In this document: positions 45,481 to 53,775 of the stretch, piece after piece
Position numbering within the stretch: position 1 is the first letter of the stretch
How the letters are laid out: each line of letters opens with the position of its first letter
NCBI RefSeq assembly: GCF_014649375.1
Contig: NZ_BMSX01000026.1
Location: forward strand, 62,001-126,000
DNA from: Streptomyces aurantiogriseus
GTDB taxonomy: Bacteria; Actinomycetota; Actinomycetes; Streptomycetales; Streptomycetaceae
DNA: 64,000 nucleotides
Direction: 5' to 3'
Translations under genes and position numbers: made by a program
Notes under the pieces: model-generated
Told to the model about the DNA's origin: nothing
Seen by the model: only the letters and a program-made list of their open reading frames with translations
Database searches by the model: none

Positions 45481-46926
45481 ATGGAGGAATCGTGGGTCAA
45501 TTCCGCGGAGCAGATCGGCGCCGACCTGCATCTTGAGCTGTCCGGGCCGGGCGGGCGGCGGGCCGCGCTGATCCGCGCGCTGCGGGAGGCCGTGCGCAGC
45601 GGGCGGCTGGCTCCGGGTACTCGGCTGCCGCCGTACCGGTCGCTCGCCGCCGATCTCGGGGTCGCGCGCAACACGGTGGCCGACGCGTACGCGGAGCTGG
45701 TGGCGGAGGGCTGGCTGACGGCCCGTCAGGGATCCGGTACACGGGTCGCCGAGCGCGCCGAACCCCTGCGACCCGCCGCGCGTGTGCCCGTAAAGGTACC
45801 TCCACGCGCGCGTGGCCCGCGGCACGACCTCCGGCAGGGCACTCCGGACGCGTCGGCGTTCCCGCGCGCGGCCTGGCTGGCGTCCTACCGGCGGGCTCTG
45901 CAGCAGGCACCCAACGAGGTGTTCGGGCCGGGTGACCCGGCCGGGCGCCGTGAACTGCGTGAGGCCCTCACCGAGTACCTGGCACGCGCGCGTGGCGTGC
46001 GCACCGAGCCCGGGTGCATCGTGATCTGCTCCGGTTTCGCGCACGCGCTGCGCCTGCTGTTCGGCCAGGGCGGGGGCGGCGTGCTGCGCGGCCCGCTGGC
46101 TGTGGAGGCGTACGGGCTGGGCTTCCACCGGGAGCTGCTCACGGCGGCGGGCGTACGGACGGCTCCCCTGCCCCTCGACGAGGCCGGGGCGCGCGTCGAC
46201 CTGCTGGATCGCGAGCGGGGCGTGCTGCTCACGCCCGCGCACCAGTTCCCGACCGGAGGCCCCCTGCACGCGAGCCGCCGGGCCGCCGTCATCGACTGGG
46301 CACGCGCGCGTGGCGCGGTCGTGCTGGAGGACGACTACGACGGCGAGTTCCGCTACGACCGCAGACCTGTCGGCGCCGTCCAGGGTCTCGACCCCGAGCG
46401 GGTGATCCACATCGGCTCGGTCAGCAAGAGCCTGTCACCGGCGCTGCGGCTGGGCTGGATGGTGCTGCCGGAGCGGTACGTCGACGGTGTCCTCGCGGCC
46501 AAGGGCGAACGGGAGGCCTGGGCGAGCGTCCTGGACCAGCTGAGCCTGGCCGACTTCATCGTCTCCGGCGCGTACGACCGTCATGTGCGGCGCATGCGGC
46601 AGCGGTACCGCCGACGCCGGGACCGGCTGGTCGAGGCGCTCGCCGAGCACGCGCCGCGCGTCGAGGTCACCGGTGTCGCGGCCGGGCTGCACGCGGTGCT
46701 GCGGCTGCCGCCGGGCACCGAGCGCTCCACGGTCAAGGCGGCCGCCTGGCAGGGCATCGCCCTGGACGGCCTGGGCACCTTCCGGCACCCGGAGACGGAC
46801 ATGCCGGCGGGGGACGGGCTCGTGGTCGGATATGCGACGCCTTCGGAGCACGCGTACGGAGCGGCGCTGGACGCGCTGTGCGGGGTGCTGCCGCCGGGCG
46901 AGCAGCGCGGTCCTGCTTCCGGATGA
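45481..46926 (+). CDS. MocR/PdxR-family regulator (GntR HTH plus aminotransferase fold)
   Basis: 481 aa. N-terminal winged helix with LPPYRSLAADLGVARNTVADAYAELVAEGWLTARQGSGTRV, a linker at 95-115, then the fold-type I aminotransferase domain. The PLP lysine sits in GSVSKSLSPALRLGW; the Asp partner is in LEDDYDGEFRYD. Such proteins use PLP or amino-acid adducts as effectors. Likely controls the divergent AhpD-like gene. ATG 45481 sits 47 nt from the target start. Three CACGCGCGCGTGG-type palindromes occur inside the gene. Confidence 0.92.
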   Translation: MEESWVNSAEQIGADLHLELSGPGGRRAALIRALREAVRSGRLAPGTRLPPYRSLAADLGVARNTVADAYAELVAEGWLTARQGSGTRVAERAEPLRPAARVPVKVPPRARGPRHDLRQGTPDASAFPRAAWLASYRRALQQAPNEVFGPGDPAGRRELREALTEYLARARGVRTEPGCIVICSGFAHALRLLFGQGGGGVLRGPLAVEAYGLGFHRELLTAAGVRTAPLPLDEAGARVDLLDRERGVLLTPAHQFPTGGPLHASRRAAVIDWARARGAVVLEDDYDGEFRYDRRPVGAVQGLDPERVIHIGSVSKSLSPALRLGWMVLPERYVDGVLAAKGEREAWASVLDQLSLADFIVSGAYDRHVRRMRQRYRRRRDRLVEALAEHAPRVEVTGVAAGLHAVLRLPPGTERSTVKAAAWQGIALDGLGTFRHPETDMPAGDGLVVGYATPSEHAYGAALDALCGVLPPGEQRGPASG

Positions 46927-47292
46927 GGCGCTGAGCGCCGTGCTCCTGCCGAGGACGAGCGGCGGAGCGGCACCCCCGGGACGAACCGCCCGGCCCGCCC
47001 TACGGCCGCCTCCGTAATTCACCTCGCACCAGGTCCGCGGGGCGACGGGTACGCCCGCAGGCGACAGTCGGTGGCCGATCTCGGCGAAGCCGCGGGCATC
47101 AAGGCGTTCAGCCCACCGAGGTCCGCGGCGCGGGCCTCGGGACTGCCGCGCGGTGACGCCGGCAGCCCGGACCTCCGACTCGGAGCCACCGGCGCCCGCA
47201 GCCCGGCCGGCAGGGCTTCCGGTCACCGGCGCCCGCATCGACGTGTCAGAGCTTGCCGCCCAGCAAACACCCGCGGCCCGGGCGTCGGGGAT

Positions 47293-47480
47293 TTGTGGCC
47301 GCCGACGCCCGCAGGCCCGAGTGTCAGGGGGTTGTGGCCGCCGACGCCCGCAGCCCCAGGTGTCAGGGGGTTGTGGCCGCCGACGCCCGCAGGCCCAAGT
47401 GTCAGGGGGTTGTGGCCGCCGACGCCCGCAGCCCCAGGTGTCAGGAGGTTGTGGCCGCCGACGCCCGCAGCCCCGTGAGT
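47293..47480. repeat. 39-bp tandem repeat, five units, in a 553-nt intergenic region
   Basis: Units start at 47293, 47332, 47371, 47410 and 47449; each begins TTGTGGCCGCCGACGCCCGC. Units 1 and 3 read AGGCCCRAGTGTC; 2 and 4 read AGCCCCAGGTGTC, so a 78-bp dimer was probably duplicated. Each unit holds TCA in the same phase as the TGA stop of the minus-strand methyltransferase (47480-47482), so the array may have grown from that gene's 3' end. The rest of 46927-47292 shows no gene. Confidence 0.9.
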
Positions 47481-48292
47481 CAGCGCTTCCGTGCGACCGC
47501 CCCGTACCCCGGAATCACGCCGTCGTCCTGGCCCGGCACGGGGTCGCCGAGTTCCGGGTGCCACTCGGGTACGACCGCGACGCCGGGTTCGACGAGATCG
47601 AGGGCGTCGAAGAAGCGGGTGAACTCCTCGCGGGAGCGCAGGGCCAGGGTGACGCCGGCCGCCTTCAGCTTCTCCGTGGCCACCGCGGACTCCTCCGGGG
47701 TGAAGTCGGCGGTGGCGTGGGTCATCATCAGGTAGCTGCCGGAGGGGAGTTCGGCGAGCAGCCGGTCGACGAGTTCGTGCGCGCCGTCCTCGTCGGAGAT
47801 GAAGTGCAGCAGCGCGATCAGCGACAGGGCCACGGGCCGGTCGAAGTCCAGGATCTTCCTGGCTCCTTCGACGATGGTGGCCGGGTCGCGGACGTCTGCC
47901 TGCAGGTACTCCGTGACGCCCTCGGGCGTGCTGCGCAGCAGGGCGGCCGCGTGGGCCAGCACGATCGGGTCGTTGTCGCAGTAGACCACGCGCGCGTCGG
48001 GCGCGATCTGCTGGGCGACCTGGTGGAGGTTCGGCTCGGTCGGGATTCCGGTGCCGATGTCGAGGAACTGCCGGACGCCGTTCTTCGCGAGCCAGCGGGT
48101 GGCCCGGTGCATGAAGGCGCGGTTGACCCTCGCCATGACCGGGACGCGCGGGTCGAGGGCCAGCATCTGCCGGCCCATCTCCTCGTCGACGGGGTAGTTG
48201 TCCTTGCCGCCGAGGTACCAGTCGTACATCCGTGCCGGATGCGGCCTGCTGGTGTCGATGTCGAGGGGAGTGGTGGGGTCCTGCCCGGTCAT
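47480..48292 (-). CDS. DUF574-family SAM-dependent methyltransferase
   Basis: 270 aa of the S-adenosylmethionine methyltransferase family expanded in actinobacteria: TSRPHPARMYDWYLGGKDNYPVDEE at the N-terminus, then RQFLDIGTGIPTEPNLHQVAQ (motif I), VVYCDNDPIVLAHA, LQADVRDP and PVALSLIALLHFISDED. Natural substrates are unknown for nearly all members. ATG 48290-48292 with GGAG upstream; an in-frame TTG further up is less likely. Often found beside XRE/DUF397 genes, as here. Confidence 0.9.
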   Translation of the reverse strand: MTGQDPTTPLDIDTSRPHPARMYDWYLGGKDNYPVDEEMGRQMLALDPRVPVMARVNRAFMHRATRWLAKNGVRQFLDIGTGIPTEPNLHQVAQQIAPDARVVYCDNDPIVLAHAAALLRSTPEGVTEYLQADVRDPATIVEGARKILDFDRPVALSLIALLHFISDEDGAHELVDRLLAELPSGSYLMMTHATADFTPEESAVATEKLKAAGVTLALRSREEFTRFFDALDLVEPGVAVVPEWHPELGDPVPGQDDGVIPGYGAVARKR

Positions 48293-48370
48293 GAGGCACT
48301 CCGTAAGACGCAATGAGTAATCAAGTCAGTACCATTGAGAAGGAAGTTGAGCTCAGAAAAGACAATCACG

Positions 48371-48625
48371 TCATGACAGCAGGAAGTCCGCCTCCCCCGC
48401 CTTCGCGCCCTCGATGAAGGCCGTCATCTCGTCGGTGGTGTAGATCAGCGCCGGACCGTCCGGGTCGGTGGACTGACGGACGGCGATCCGGCCGTCGGCA
48501 AGCTTCATCGCCTCCAGGCAGTTCCCGCCGTTGCCGCCGCTCCACGGCTTGTGCCAGCCTTCGCTGCCCAAGTCCCGCGCGGGCATGCCGTTGTAGACCC
48601 GTTTGCGCGGCTTGATGCGATCCAT
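48371..48625 (-). CDS. DUF397 small protein
   Basis: 84 aa: GWHKPWSGGNGGNCLEAMKLADGRIAVRQSTDPDGPALIYTTDEMTAFIEGAKAGE. Typical DUF397 with the SGGNGGNCLE core and the DPDGPAL...T..E...F block. These proteins pair with DUF5753-XRE regulators in Streptomyces; some pairs influence development and have been proposed as toxin-antitoxin-like. ATG directly follows the stop of the XRE gene (TGA-ATG), so they are one translation unit. Confidence 0.95.
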   Translation of the reverse strand: MDRIKPRKRVYNGMPARDLGSEGWHKPWSGGNGGNCLEAMKLADGRIAVRQSTDPDGPALIYTTDEMTAFIEGAKAGEADFLLS

Positions 48626-49486
48626 TCACAGCTCCTTGCGGAGATCCCGGAGGATCTCCTTCGTGCGATGTGCCGTAGCGGCCTGCGCCGCCATGCGGTC
48701 CATGACCTCGAGATGGGTGGCCACCTCGGTGCGCGCGTCGAGGTAGACGGCGCCGGTCAGGTACTCGCTGTAGACCATGTCCGGAAGCTCCGGCATGGCG
48801 AATCGGAACAGCACGAAGGGCCCGTACGTGCCGGGGTGCGGCCCCGAGGAGAACGGGGCGACCTGCAGTGTCACGTTGGGCAGCTTCGTGGCCTCGAGCA
48901 GTTTGTCGATCTGCGCGCGCATCACCTCCGGGCCGCCGACCGGGCGGCGCAGCACCGTCTCGTCCATCACCACCCACAAGCGGGGCGCGTCCTGACGGGT
49001 GAGCAGTTCCTGGCGCTGCATGCGCAGGTCGACGAGGCGCTCGATGTCCTCCGGCCGAGTCTGGCCGATGGCGCCGGACCTCAGGACGCCGCGGGCGTAG
49101 TCCTCGGTCTGGAGCAGCCCGGGCACGAAGTGCGGCTCGTACTGGCGGATCAGGGCGGCCGCGCCCTCCAGGCTGACGTGCATCGAGAACCAGCCGGGCA
49201 GGACGTCGTGGAAACGCTGCCACCAGCCGGGCTTGTTGGCCTCCTCGGCCAGCTGGACGAAGCCCTCGGCCTCCTCGTCGCACACCCCGTACGCCTTCAG
49301 CAGCAGCTGGAGGTACGGAATCTTGAGGGCGACCTCGGCCATCTCCATGCGGCGGACCGTGGCGGGCGCGACGCGCAGGATGCGGGCGGCTTCCTCGCGC
49401 TTGAGCCCGGCGCGCTCCCGCAGATCCAGCAGGCGCCGGCCGAGGACGACCTGTCCCACCGTCGGCGCGGACCGCGGTTCGCTCAC
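48626..49486 (-). CDS. XRE-family regulator with DUF5753 domain
   Basis: 286 aa. HTH at residues 14-70 (LGRRLLDLRERAGLKREEAARILRVAPATVRRMEMAE). The DUF5753 effector domain follows (EPHFVPGLLQTEDYARGVLRSG, RMQRQELLTRQDAPRLWVVMDETVLRRPVGG, SSGPHPGTYGPFVLFRFAMPELPDMVYSEYLTGAVYLD). Co-translated with the DUF397 partner and divergent from an RsbW-like ATPase, a gene set common in streptomycetes. Confidence 0.95.
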   Translation of the reverse strand: MSEPRSAPTVGQVVLGRRLLDLRERAGLKREEAARILRVAPATVRRMEMAEVALKIPYLQLLLKAYGVCDEEAEGFVQLAEEANKPGWWQRFHDVLPGWFSMHVSLEGAAALIRQYEPHFVPGLLQTEDYARGVLRSGAIGQTRPEDIERLVDLRMQRQELLTRQDAPRLWVVMDETVLRRPVGGPEVMRAQIDKLLEATKLPNVTLQVAPFSSGPHPGTYGPFVLFRFAMPELPDMVYSEYLTGAVYLDARTEVATHLEVMDRMAAQAATAHRTKEILRDLRKEL

Positions 49487-49604
49487 GCTCCACCTCCACG
49501 AAGAGCCCGCCCGGACGGTTCAGTTGAGCCACGCTGGGCCCCGACCGGCCGGTCACGAAAAAGAATCCCGACAGCCCTGCGGCGCCATTCGAAGACCGAT
49601 TCGA

Positions 49605-49630
49605 AGATCTGTACGAGTGAGTACGGATCT
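49605..49630. promoter_or_regulatory. Imperfect dyad in the XRE/ATPase intergenic region
   Basis: AGATCTGTAC, 6 nt, GTACGGATCT: inverted repeat with one mismatched pair. Just upstream, ATTCGAAGA occurs twice with 3 nt between. Candidate binding site for the divergent XRE regulator. Confidence 0.5.
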
Positions 49631-49704
49631 CCGGTGATCCCAACTGGCGCCGCTCGACGTGCTGTTGCGAGCAGTGTGCCACGGCGTTCCATCGCGTCAC
49701 ACAG

Positions 49705-49740
49705 CACTCTGCATTTTTCAGAGTGACACTTGCCAAGTGT
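49705..49740. promoter_or_regulatory. Two adjacent dyads at the ATPase promoter
   Basis: CACTCTG, 7 nt, CAGAGTG (49705-49725) is followed immediately by ACACTT, GCC, AAGTGT (49726-49740). The second overlaps a possible -35 TTGCCA (49730-49735), which is 17 nt from GATAGT (49753-49758). Likely operators for the ATPase gene. Confidence 0.55.
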
Positions 49741-49756
49741 TCACGGCGGGGCGATA

Positions 49757-50653
49757 GTGGCAAGCGTGATTCCGTCCGCGCCCTTAGGAACAGACGCTGC
49801 CGCAGGCCGCCCCCAGGGTCTCGGTGCCGCCGCGGGAGCAGGCCTCGACGAGGCCGCTGCCGAGCGCCGGTTCCGATTCGAACTGGCCGCCCATCCGGGC
49901 TCACCCGCGCAGGCAAGACGCCTGACCCGGGCCCGGCTGACCGGCTGGTCGGTGTGCGAGGACACCTGCGACACGGCTGCTCTGGTCATATCCGAGCTGG
50001 TCACCAACGCCATCGTGCACACCGCGAGCGGCACCGTCGTCTGCGAGCTGCACGACGGCGACGACCTCGTGCGCATAGCCGTGCGCGACGAGGGCTGCGC
50101 ACCGGGTGAGCCGCACCCGTCCCCGCAGCGCCCCGAGGAGGAACACGGGAGGGGACTGTTCCTCGTCGACGCCCTCTGTCACGCGTGGGGCGCCCAGGAG
50201 CACGGACCGGGCCTGCTGGTCTGGGCCGACCTGCCCCGCGGTGGCGAGGGCTCCCACGGTCGCGCCGAGCCGCACGACGACGTCACCGAGCCGGCGTCCT
50301 ACGACGACCTCGTGGCCCCGCGCGACGACCTCGGCTGGGGTGCCCGCCCGAAGCCGGGGCCGGCCGGCGGTTCCGGCGACGAGGGCGACAGCGCCGGCCA
50401 CGGCGAGCAGGAGCACCGCAGCCCCGAGGCGGAGGGCCGGACATCCGGCCCGGTACGGCGGGCGCAGCGCGCCTTCGTGACCGACGGCCCCCTCGCGCGC
50501 GTGGCCGCGCAGCGGCGCCACAGCCCGGCGACCGGCGGCCTCACGGCCGGCCCCGTACGGTCGGCCGACCACGCCCTCGACACCGACGGCGAGGCGCCCT
50601 CCTGGCGCCCCCACCCCGGGACCGAGCGGGACCGCGACCGGGACCCGGCGTGA
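49757..50653 (+). CDS. RsbW-like ATP-binding protein (HATPase_c)
   Basis: 298 aa. Residues 35-155 form the GHKL ATPase: N-box ELVTNAIVHTA (E80, N84), G1-box VRDEGCAPG and G2-box EEEHGRGLFLV. This is the serine-kinase/anti-sigma fold. The C-terminal 140 residues are low-complexity, acidic and Arg-rich. GTG 49757 chosen; GTG 49766 (VIPSAPLG) is 7 nt after GATAGT and could be a leaderless start. The stop overlaps the next gene (GTGA). Confidence 0.85.
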   Translation: MASVIPSAPLGTDAAAGRPQGLGAAAGAGLDEAAAERRFRFELAAHPGSPAQARRLTRARLTGWSVCEDTCDTAALVISELVTNAIVHTASGTVVCELHDGDDLVRIAVRDEGCAPGEPHPSPQRPEEEHGRGLFLVDALCHAWGAQEHGPGLLVWADLPRGGEGSHGRAEPHDDVTEPASYDDLVAPRDDLGWGARPKPGPAGGSGDEGDSAGHGEQEHRSPEAEGRTSGPVRRAQRAFVTDGPLARVAAQRRHSPATGGLTAGPVRSADHALDTDGEAPSWRPHPGTERDRDRDPA

Positions 50654-51087
50654 GTGCCGTGCCCGGCCGGGCGCCGGTGCTCAGCCTCGACACCCTCGTA
50701 CGGCTCCGGCGCGGCCTGGGCGCTCCGGCGGCCCCCCGCCGCCTCACCGTGCCCGACGGCATGACGGCCCCGCTGGGCTGCGACGCCGTCGCCGTCCCGG
50801 CCCGCCTCGGGTACCTGGTCATGACCCGCCTGCCACGCGTGGGCTGCGTGTACGCCGACGAGGCGCACTGGTGGTGGCTCGTCCCCTCCGACTCCGACCA
50901 CGCCCTGGAGTGGCCCGCCCCCGCGCACTACGCCACGGGCGCGATCATCCCGGACACCCCGCAGGACCCCGCCCTCATCCACCGGCCGGACGGCACGGTT
51001 CCGTACACCCCGCCGATCCCCCTCTACCTGACCCTGTGCCGCCTCACGGACACACCACCCACCTGGTCGCGGCCGATCAGCGCGTAG
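50650..51087 (+). CDS. Conserved hypothetical protein coupled to the ATPase gene
   Basis: 145 aa, no family recognised. GTG 50650 overlaps the stop of the ATPase, so it is translationally coupled. Features: Arg-rich start (SLDTLVRLRRGLG), a Cys in LGCDAVAVPARLGYLVMTRLPRVGCVYADEAHWWWLVPSDSD, three consecutive Trp, and a Pro-rich end (VPYTPPIPLYLTLCRLTDTPPTW). No membrane helix. The coupling suggests it modulates the ATPase. Confidence 0.75.
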   Translation: MSAVPGRAPVLSLDTLVRLRRGLGAPAAPRRLTVPDGMTAPLGCDAVAVPARLGYLVMTRLPRVGCVYADEAHWWWLVPSDSDHALEWPAPAHYATGAIIPDTPQDPALIHRPDGTVPYTPPIPLYLTLCRLTDTPPTWSRPISA

Positions 51088-51393
51088 GCCGCCTCCGCGG
51101 GAAGCCGGCCGCCGACCCGATCCGGGTGAGCGGTGCCTTACTCCGCGTGAGCCCTCCAGCCGGGCAGCGCGGGTATGCCGTACAAGGTCCGTGAAGGTCC
51201 GCTCGAAGCGCACAGCGCCCCACAGGCGCATCCCGGCACGCCTTCCCGCCGATCCCACCATGGGACGCCCCCGCCTCGCACGAGGGGCCCCGGCGCACGC
51301 CCGCGCGCATCCCCTGCCCCCGTCCTGCGCCCTGCCCTCCCTCGGTCGCGCCCGCGATAGTGGCCACTTGTCCACGATCGGGGGAGGCGAACG
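51088..51393. other. 306-nt intergenic stretch before the ABC transporter
   Basis: Nothing coding is convincing here. Near the 3' end, CGCGATAGTGGCCAC (51349-51363) repeats the GCGATAGTGGC found at the ATPase start (49751-49761). This may be a shared -10 region. GGGGGAGG at 51380-51387 is the ribosome site of the next gene. Confidence 0.5.
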
Positions 51394-53409
51394 GTGCGGA
51401 AGGTGCCGAAACTGCAGCGTCCGGGGAGTCGGAAACGGCAGCGTCCCGACGAACGCGAGGTGTCCGAGTCGGAGCGGCTGCTCTTCGGGGGCCCGCTCCG
51501 CTACGACATGGGCTGGAACCAGCACCGGGACGCCTTCCTGGAGCTGAACTTCCGCGCCATGCTGGCCCGGTTGCCCTCCCTGCTCGCCGCCAGCCTCCGT
51601 CTGGCCCGGCAGGCCGACCCGCGGGCCGCACGGGTCGTGCTGGCCGCGGAGGTGGGCCGGGGCGTGGTACAGGCAGTGAGTCTCCTCGCCATGAACACCA
51701 TCCTGGGCCGGCTGGTCGGCGACGGCTCGATCGAGGACCGGCTGCGCGGCGCCGCCCCCGCGCTGGCCGCCATGGCCGTCGCCCTCCTCGTCGGGGCGGT
51801 GCTGCGGGCCGCGTCGACGTACGCCACCGGGCGGCTGGAGCCCAAGGTGGAGCGGGTGGCGACCGAGCTGTACCTGGAGCGGGCGGCCGCCGTGGAGCTG
51901 GCCGCGATCGAGGACCACGCCTTTCACAAGCTGCTGGACACCGCCCAGTACGGCGCCCGGTCGGCCGGCCGGATGATCATGTACGGCACGCGGGTGATCA
52001 ACGCGATCATCTCGCTGGCCGCCGCGGCCGGCGTCCTGACCGTCCTGCATCCGCTTCTGCTGCCGCTGCTGGTGACGATGACGCTGCCCAGCGCGTGGAG
52101 CGCCCTGACGAACGCCCGGCGCCGGTACGAGTCCTTCCACACCTGGGTGCAGCACGCGCGCGCGGGCCACCTCCTCGCGAGCCTGCTCACCGAGCCGGCG
52201 GCCGCGCCCGAGATCCGCGTCCACGGCGTCGGCCCCTTCCTGCTGCGCCACTTCCGTTCCATGTCGGAGACGGCGGAGGCGGAGCAGGCCCGGCTGGCCC
52301 GGCTCGCCGCCCGCACCGGCCTGTTCGCGGCGGCCTGGACGGGCCTCGCGACGGCGGCGACATACGCCACGCTCGGCGGGCTGCTGATCACCGGGACCAT
52401 GGCGCTGGCGGTGGCGGGCACGGCCGTGATCGCGATCCGCAGCGGCTCCGCGAGCCTGAACACCCTGGTCCTGGAGATCAACCAGCTCCACGAGGAAGCG
52501 CTGTTCGTGGGCGACCTGCAACGCCTGTACGTGGAGGCGGCCGAGCGGGCGATCCCGGAGGGCGGCACGGCCCTGCCGGAGGATCCGCGGGAGATCCGCT
52601 TCGAGAACGTCACCTTCGGCTATCCGGGCGAGTCGGCCCGCCCCGCCCTCGACGATGTCACGCTCACCCTCCCCCTCGGCCGGATCATCGCGCTCGTCGG
52701 CGAGAACGGCTCGGGCAAGACAACCCTGGTGAAGCTGCTGGCGGGGCTGTACAGGCCGGACCGGGGGCGGATCCTGTGGGACGACGTGGACGCGGCGGAG
52801 GCGGACCGGCACCAACTGGCCGAGCGCATCGCGATGGTGGCACAGGACTTCAAGCGGTGGCCGTTCACGGCCCGGGTCAACGTCGCCGTCGGCCGTTCCT
52901 CCGCGCCCCTCACCGAGGACCGGCTGGCCGCCGCGATCGGCGAGGCGGGCGCCGAGGAGGTGGTCACGGACCTGCCGCGGGGACTGGACACCCTGCTGGC
53001 CCGTCACTTCAGCGGCGGGCACGAGCTGTCCGGCGGACAGTGGCAGCGGCTGGGCATCGCGCGAGCGGCGTACCGGCGCGGCCGCATCCTGATCGTGGAC
53101 GAGCCGACGGCGGCCCTGGACGCCCGGGCCGAGCTGGAGGTCTTCGAGAAGATCCGCGCGCTGGCCGACGGCGGCCAGACGGTCGTCCTGATCACGCACC
53201 GGCTGGCGTCGGTCCGCCATGCCGACCTGGTGCACGTCCTGGACCAGGGCCGGCTCGTGGAGTCCGGTACCCCGGAGGAACTGCTGGCGGGAGGCGGCGT
53301 CTACGCGGAGCTGTACGCGCTCCAGGCGGAGCAGTTCACCACCCAGGTGGCCCGGCAGATGTCCGCGGAGGCAGCCCCGCAGGTGCCCGCCTCCTCGAAG
53401 GCGGGCTGA
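51394..53409 (+). CDS. ABC exporter, fused permease and ATPase
   Basis: 671-aa half-transporter. Membrane domain residues 75-370 with about six helices; ATPase domain from 400: Walker A GENGSGKTT (436-444), Q-loop MVAQDFKRWPF, signature LSGGQWQRLGIARAAYR, Walker B RILIVDEPTAALD, H-loop VLITHRLASV. It likely exports a peptide, lipid or drug as a homodimer or with another half. GTG 51394 with GGGGGAGG upstream. The basic N-terminal 25 residues are atypical. Confidence 0.93.
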   Translation: MRKVPKLQRPGSRKRQRPDEREVSESERLLFGGPLRYDMGWNQHRDAFLELNFRAMLARLPSLLAASLRLARQADPRAARVVLAAEVGRGVVQAVSLLAMNTILGRLVGDGSIEDRLRGAAPALAAMAVALLVGAVLRAASTYATGRLEPKVERVATELYLERAAAVELAAIEDHAFHKLLDTAQYGARSAGRMIMYGTRVINAIISLAAAAGVLTVLHPLLLPLLVTMTLPSAWSALTNARRRYESFHTWVQHARAGHLLASLLTEPAAAPEIRVHGVGPFLLRHFRSMSETAEAEQARLARLAARTGLFAAAWTGLATAATYATLGGLLITGTMALAVAGTAVIAIRSGSASLNTLVLEINQLHEEALFVGDLQRLYVEAAERAIPEGGTALPEDPREIRFENVTFGYPGESARPALDDVTLTLPLGRIIALVGENGSGKTTLVKLLAGLYRPDRGRILWDDVDAAEADRHQLAERIAMVAQDFKRWPFTARVNVAVGRSSAPLTEDRLAAAIGEAGAEEVVTDLPRGLDTLLARHFSGGHELSGGQWQRLGIARAAYRRGRILIVDEPTAALDARAELEVFEKIRALADGGQTVVLITHRLASVRHADLVHVLDQGRLVESGTPEELLAGGGVYAELYALQAEQFTTQVARQMSAEAAPQVPASSKAG

Positions 53410-53413
53410 ACCG

Positions 53414-53587
53414 TCAGTCTGCGGCGTCGCCCCGGACGATCACCAGGAACGTGTCCGTCGCGAGGTCCATGACCACCTCGGCGGCCAGTCCCTCCATACG
53501 TCGCGCGTGCGCGAACTCCTCCGCAGGCCACGACCCGCGCGGCCCGCCTGCGGGAAAGCGTTCGAGCACCGTTCGCCCGTTCACCAT
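53414..53587 (-). CDS. 57-aa conserved small protein
   Basis: A short gene that a length cut-off would miss. ATG 53585-53587 with a strong GGAGGTGCGAG site. The product starts MVNGRTVLERFPAGGPRG, has SWPAEEFAHARRMEGLAAEVV and ends with a strand-like TFLVIVRGDAAD. No Cys or membrane segment. Codon third positions are strongly G/C. It is convergent with the ABC transporter, whose stop is 4 nt away. I recall similar short proteins in other streptomycetes; no function is known to me. Confidence 0.8.
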   Translation of the reverse strand: MVNGRTVLERFPAGGPRGSWPAEEFAHARRMEGLAAEVVMDLATDTFLVIVRGDAAD

Positions 53588-53775
53588 CTCGCACCTCCAG
53601 ACAAGCGTTGTACTTGTAGGAGTTAACGCTCTCGGGGCACGGAACGCCTCGCCCGGTGACGGTACTGAGACGTAGTTGACACGAGTTCAGCGCGGAGTGT
53701 GAAAATCCGATCACCTACCGAACACAACCCTCACTCTGCGCGTCAGAAGCAGCACTCGTGGCGACAGCGGCTCTC

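Noticed and set aside
47071..47478. 135-codon plus-strand ORF with a 13-residue repeat
   Set aside because: Produced by the 39-bp array; other frames are equally open.
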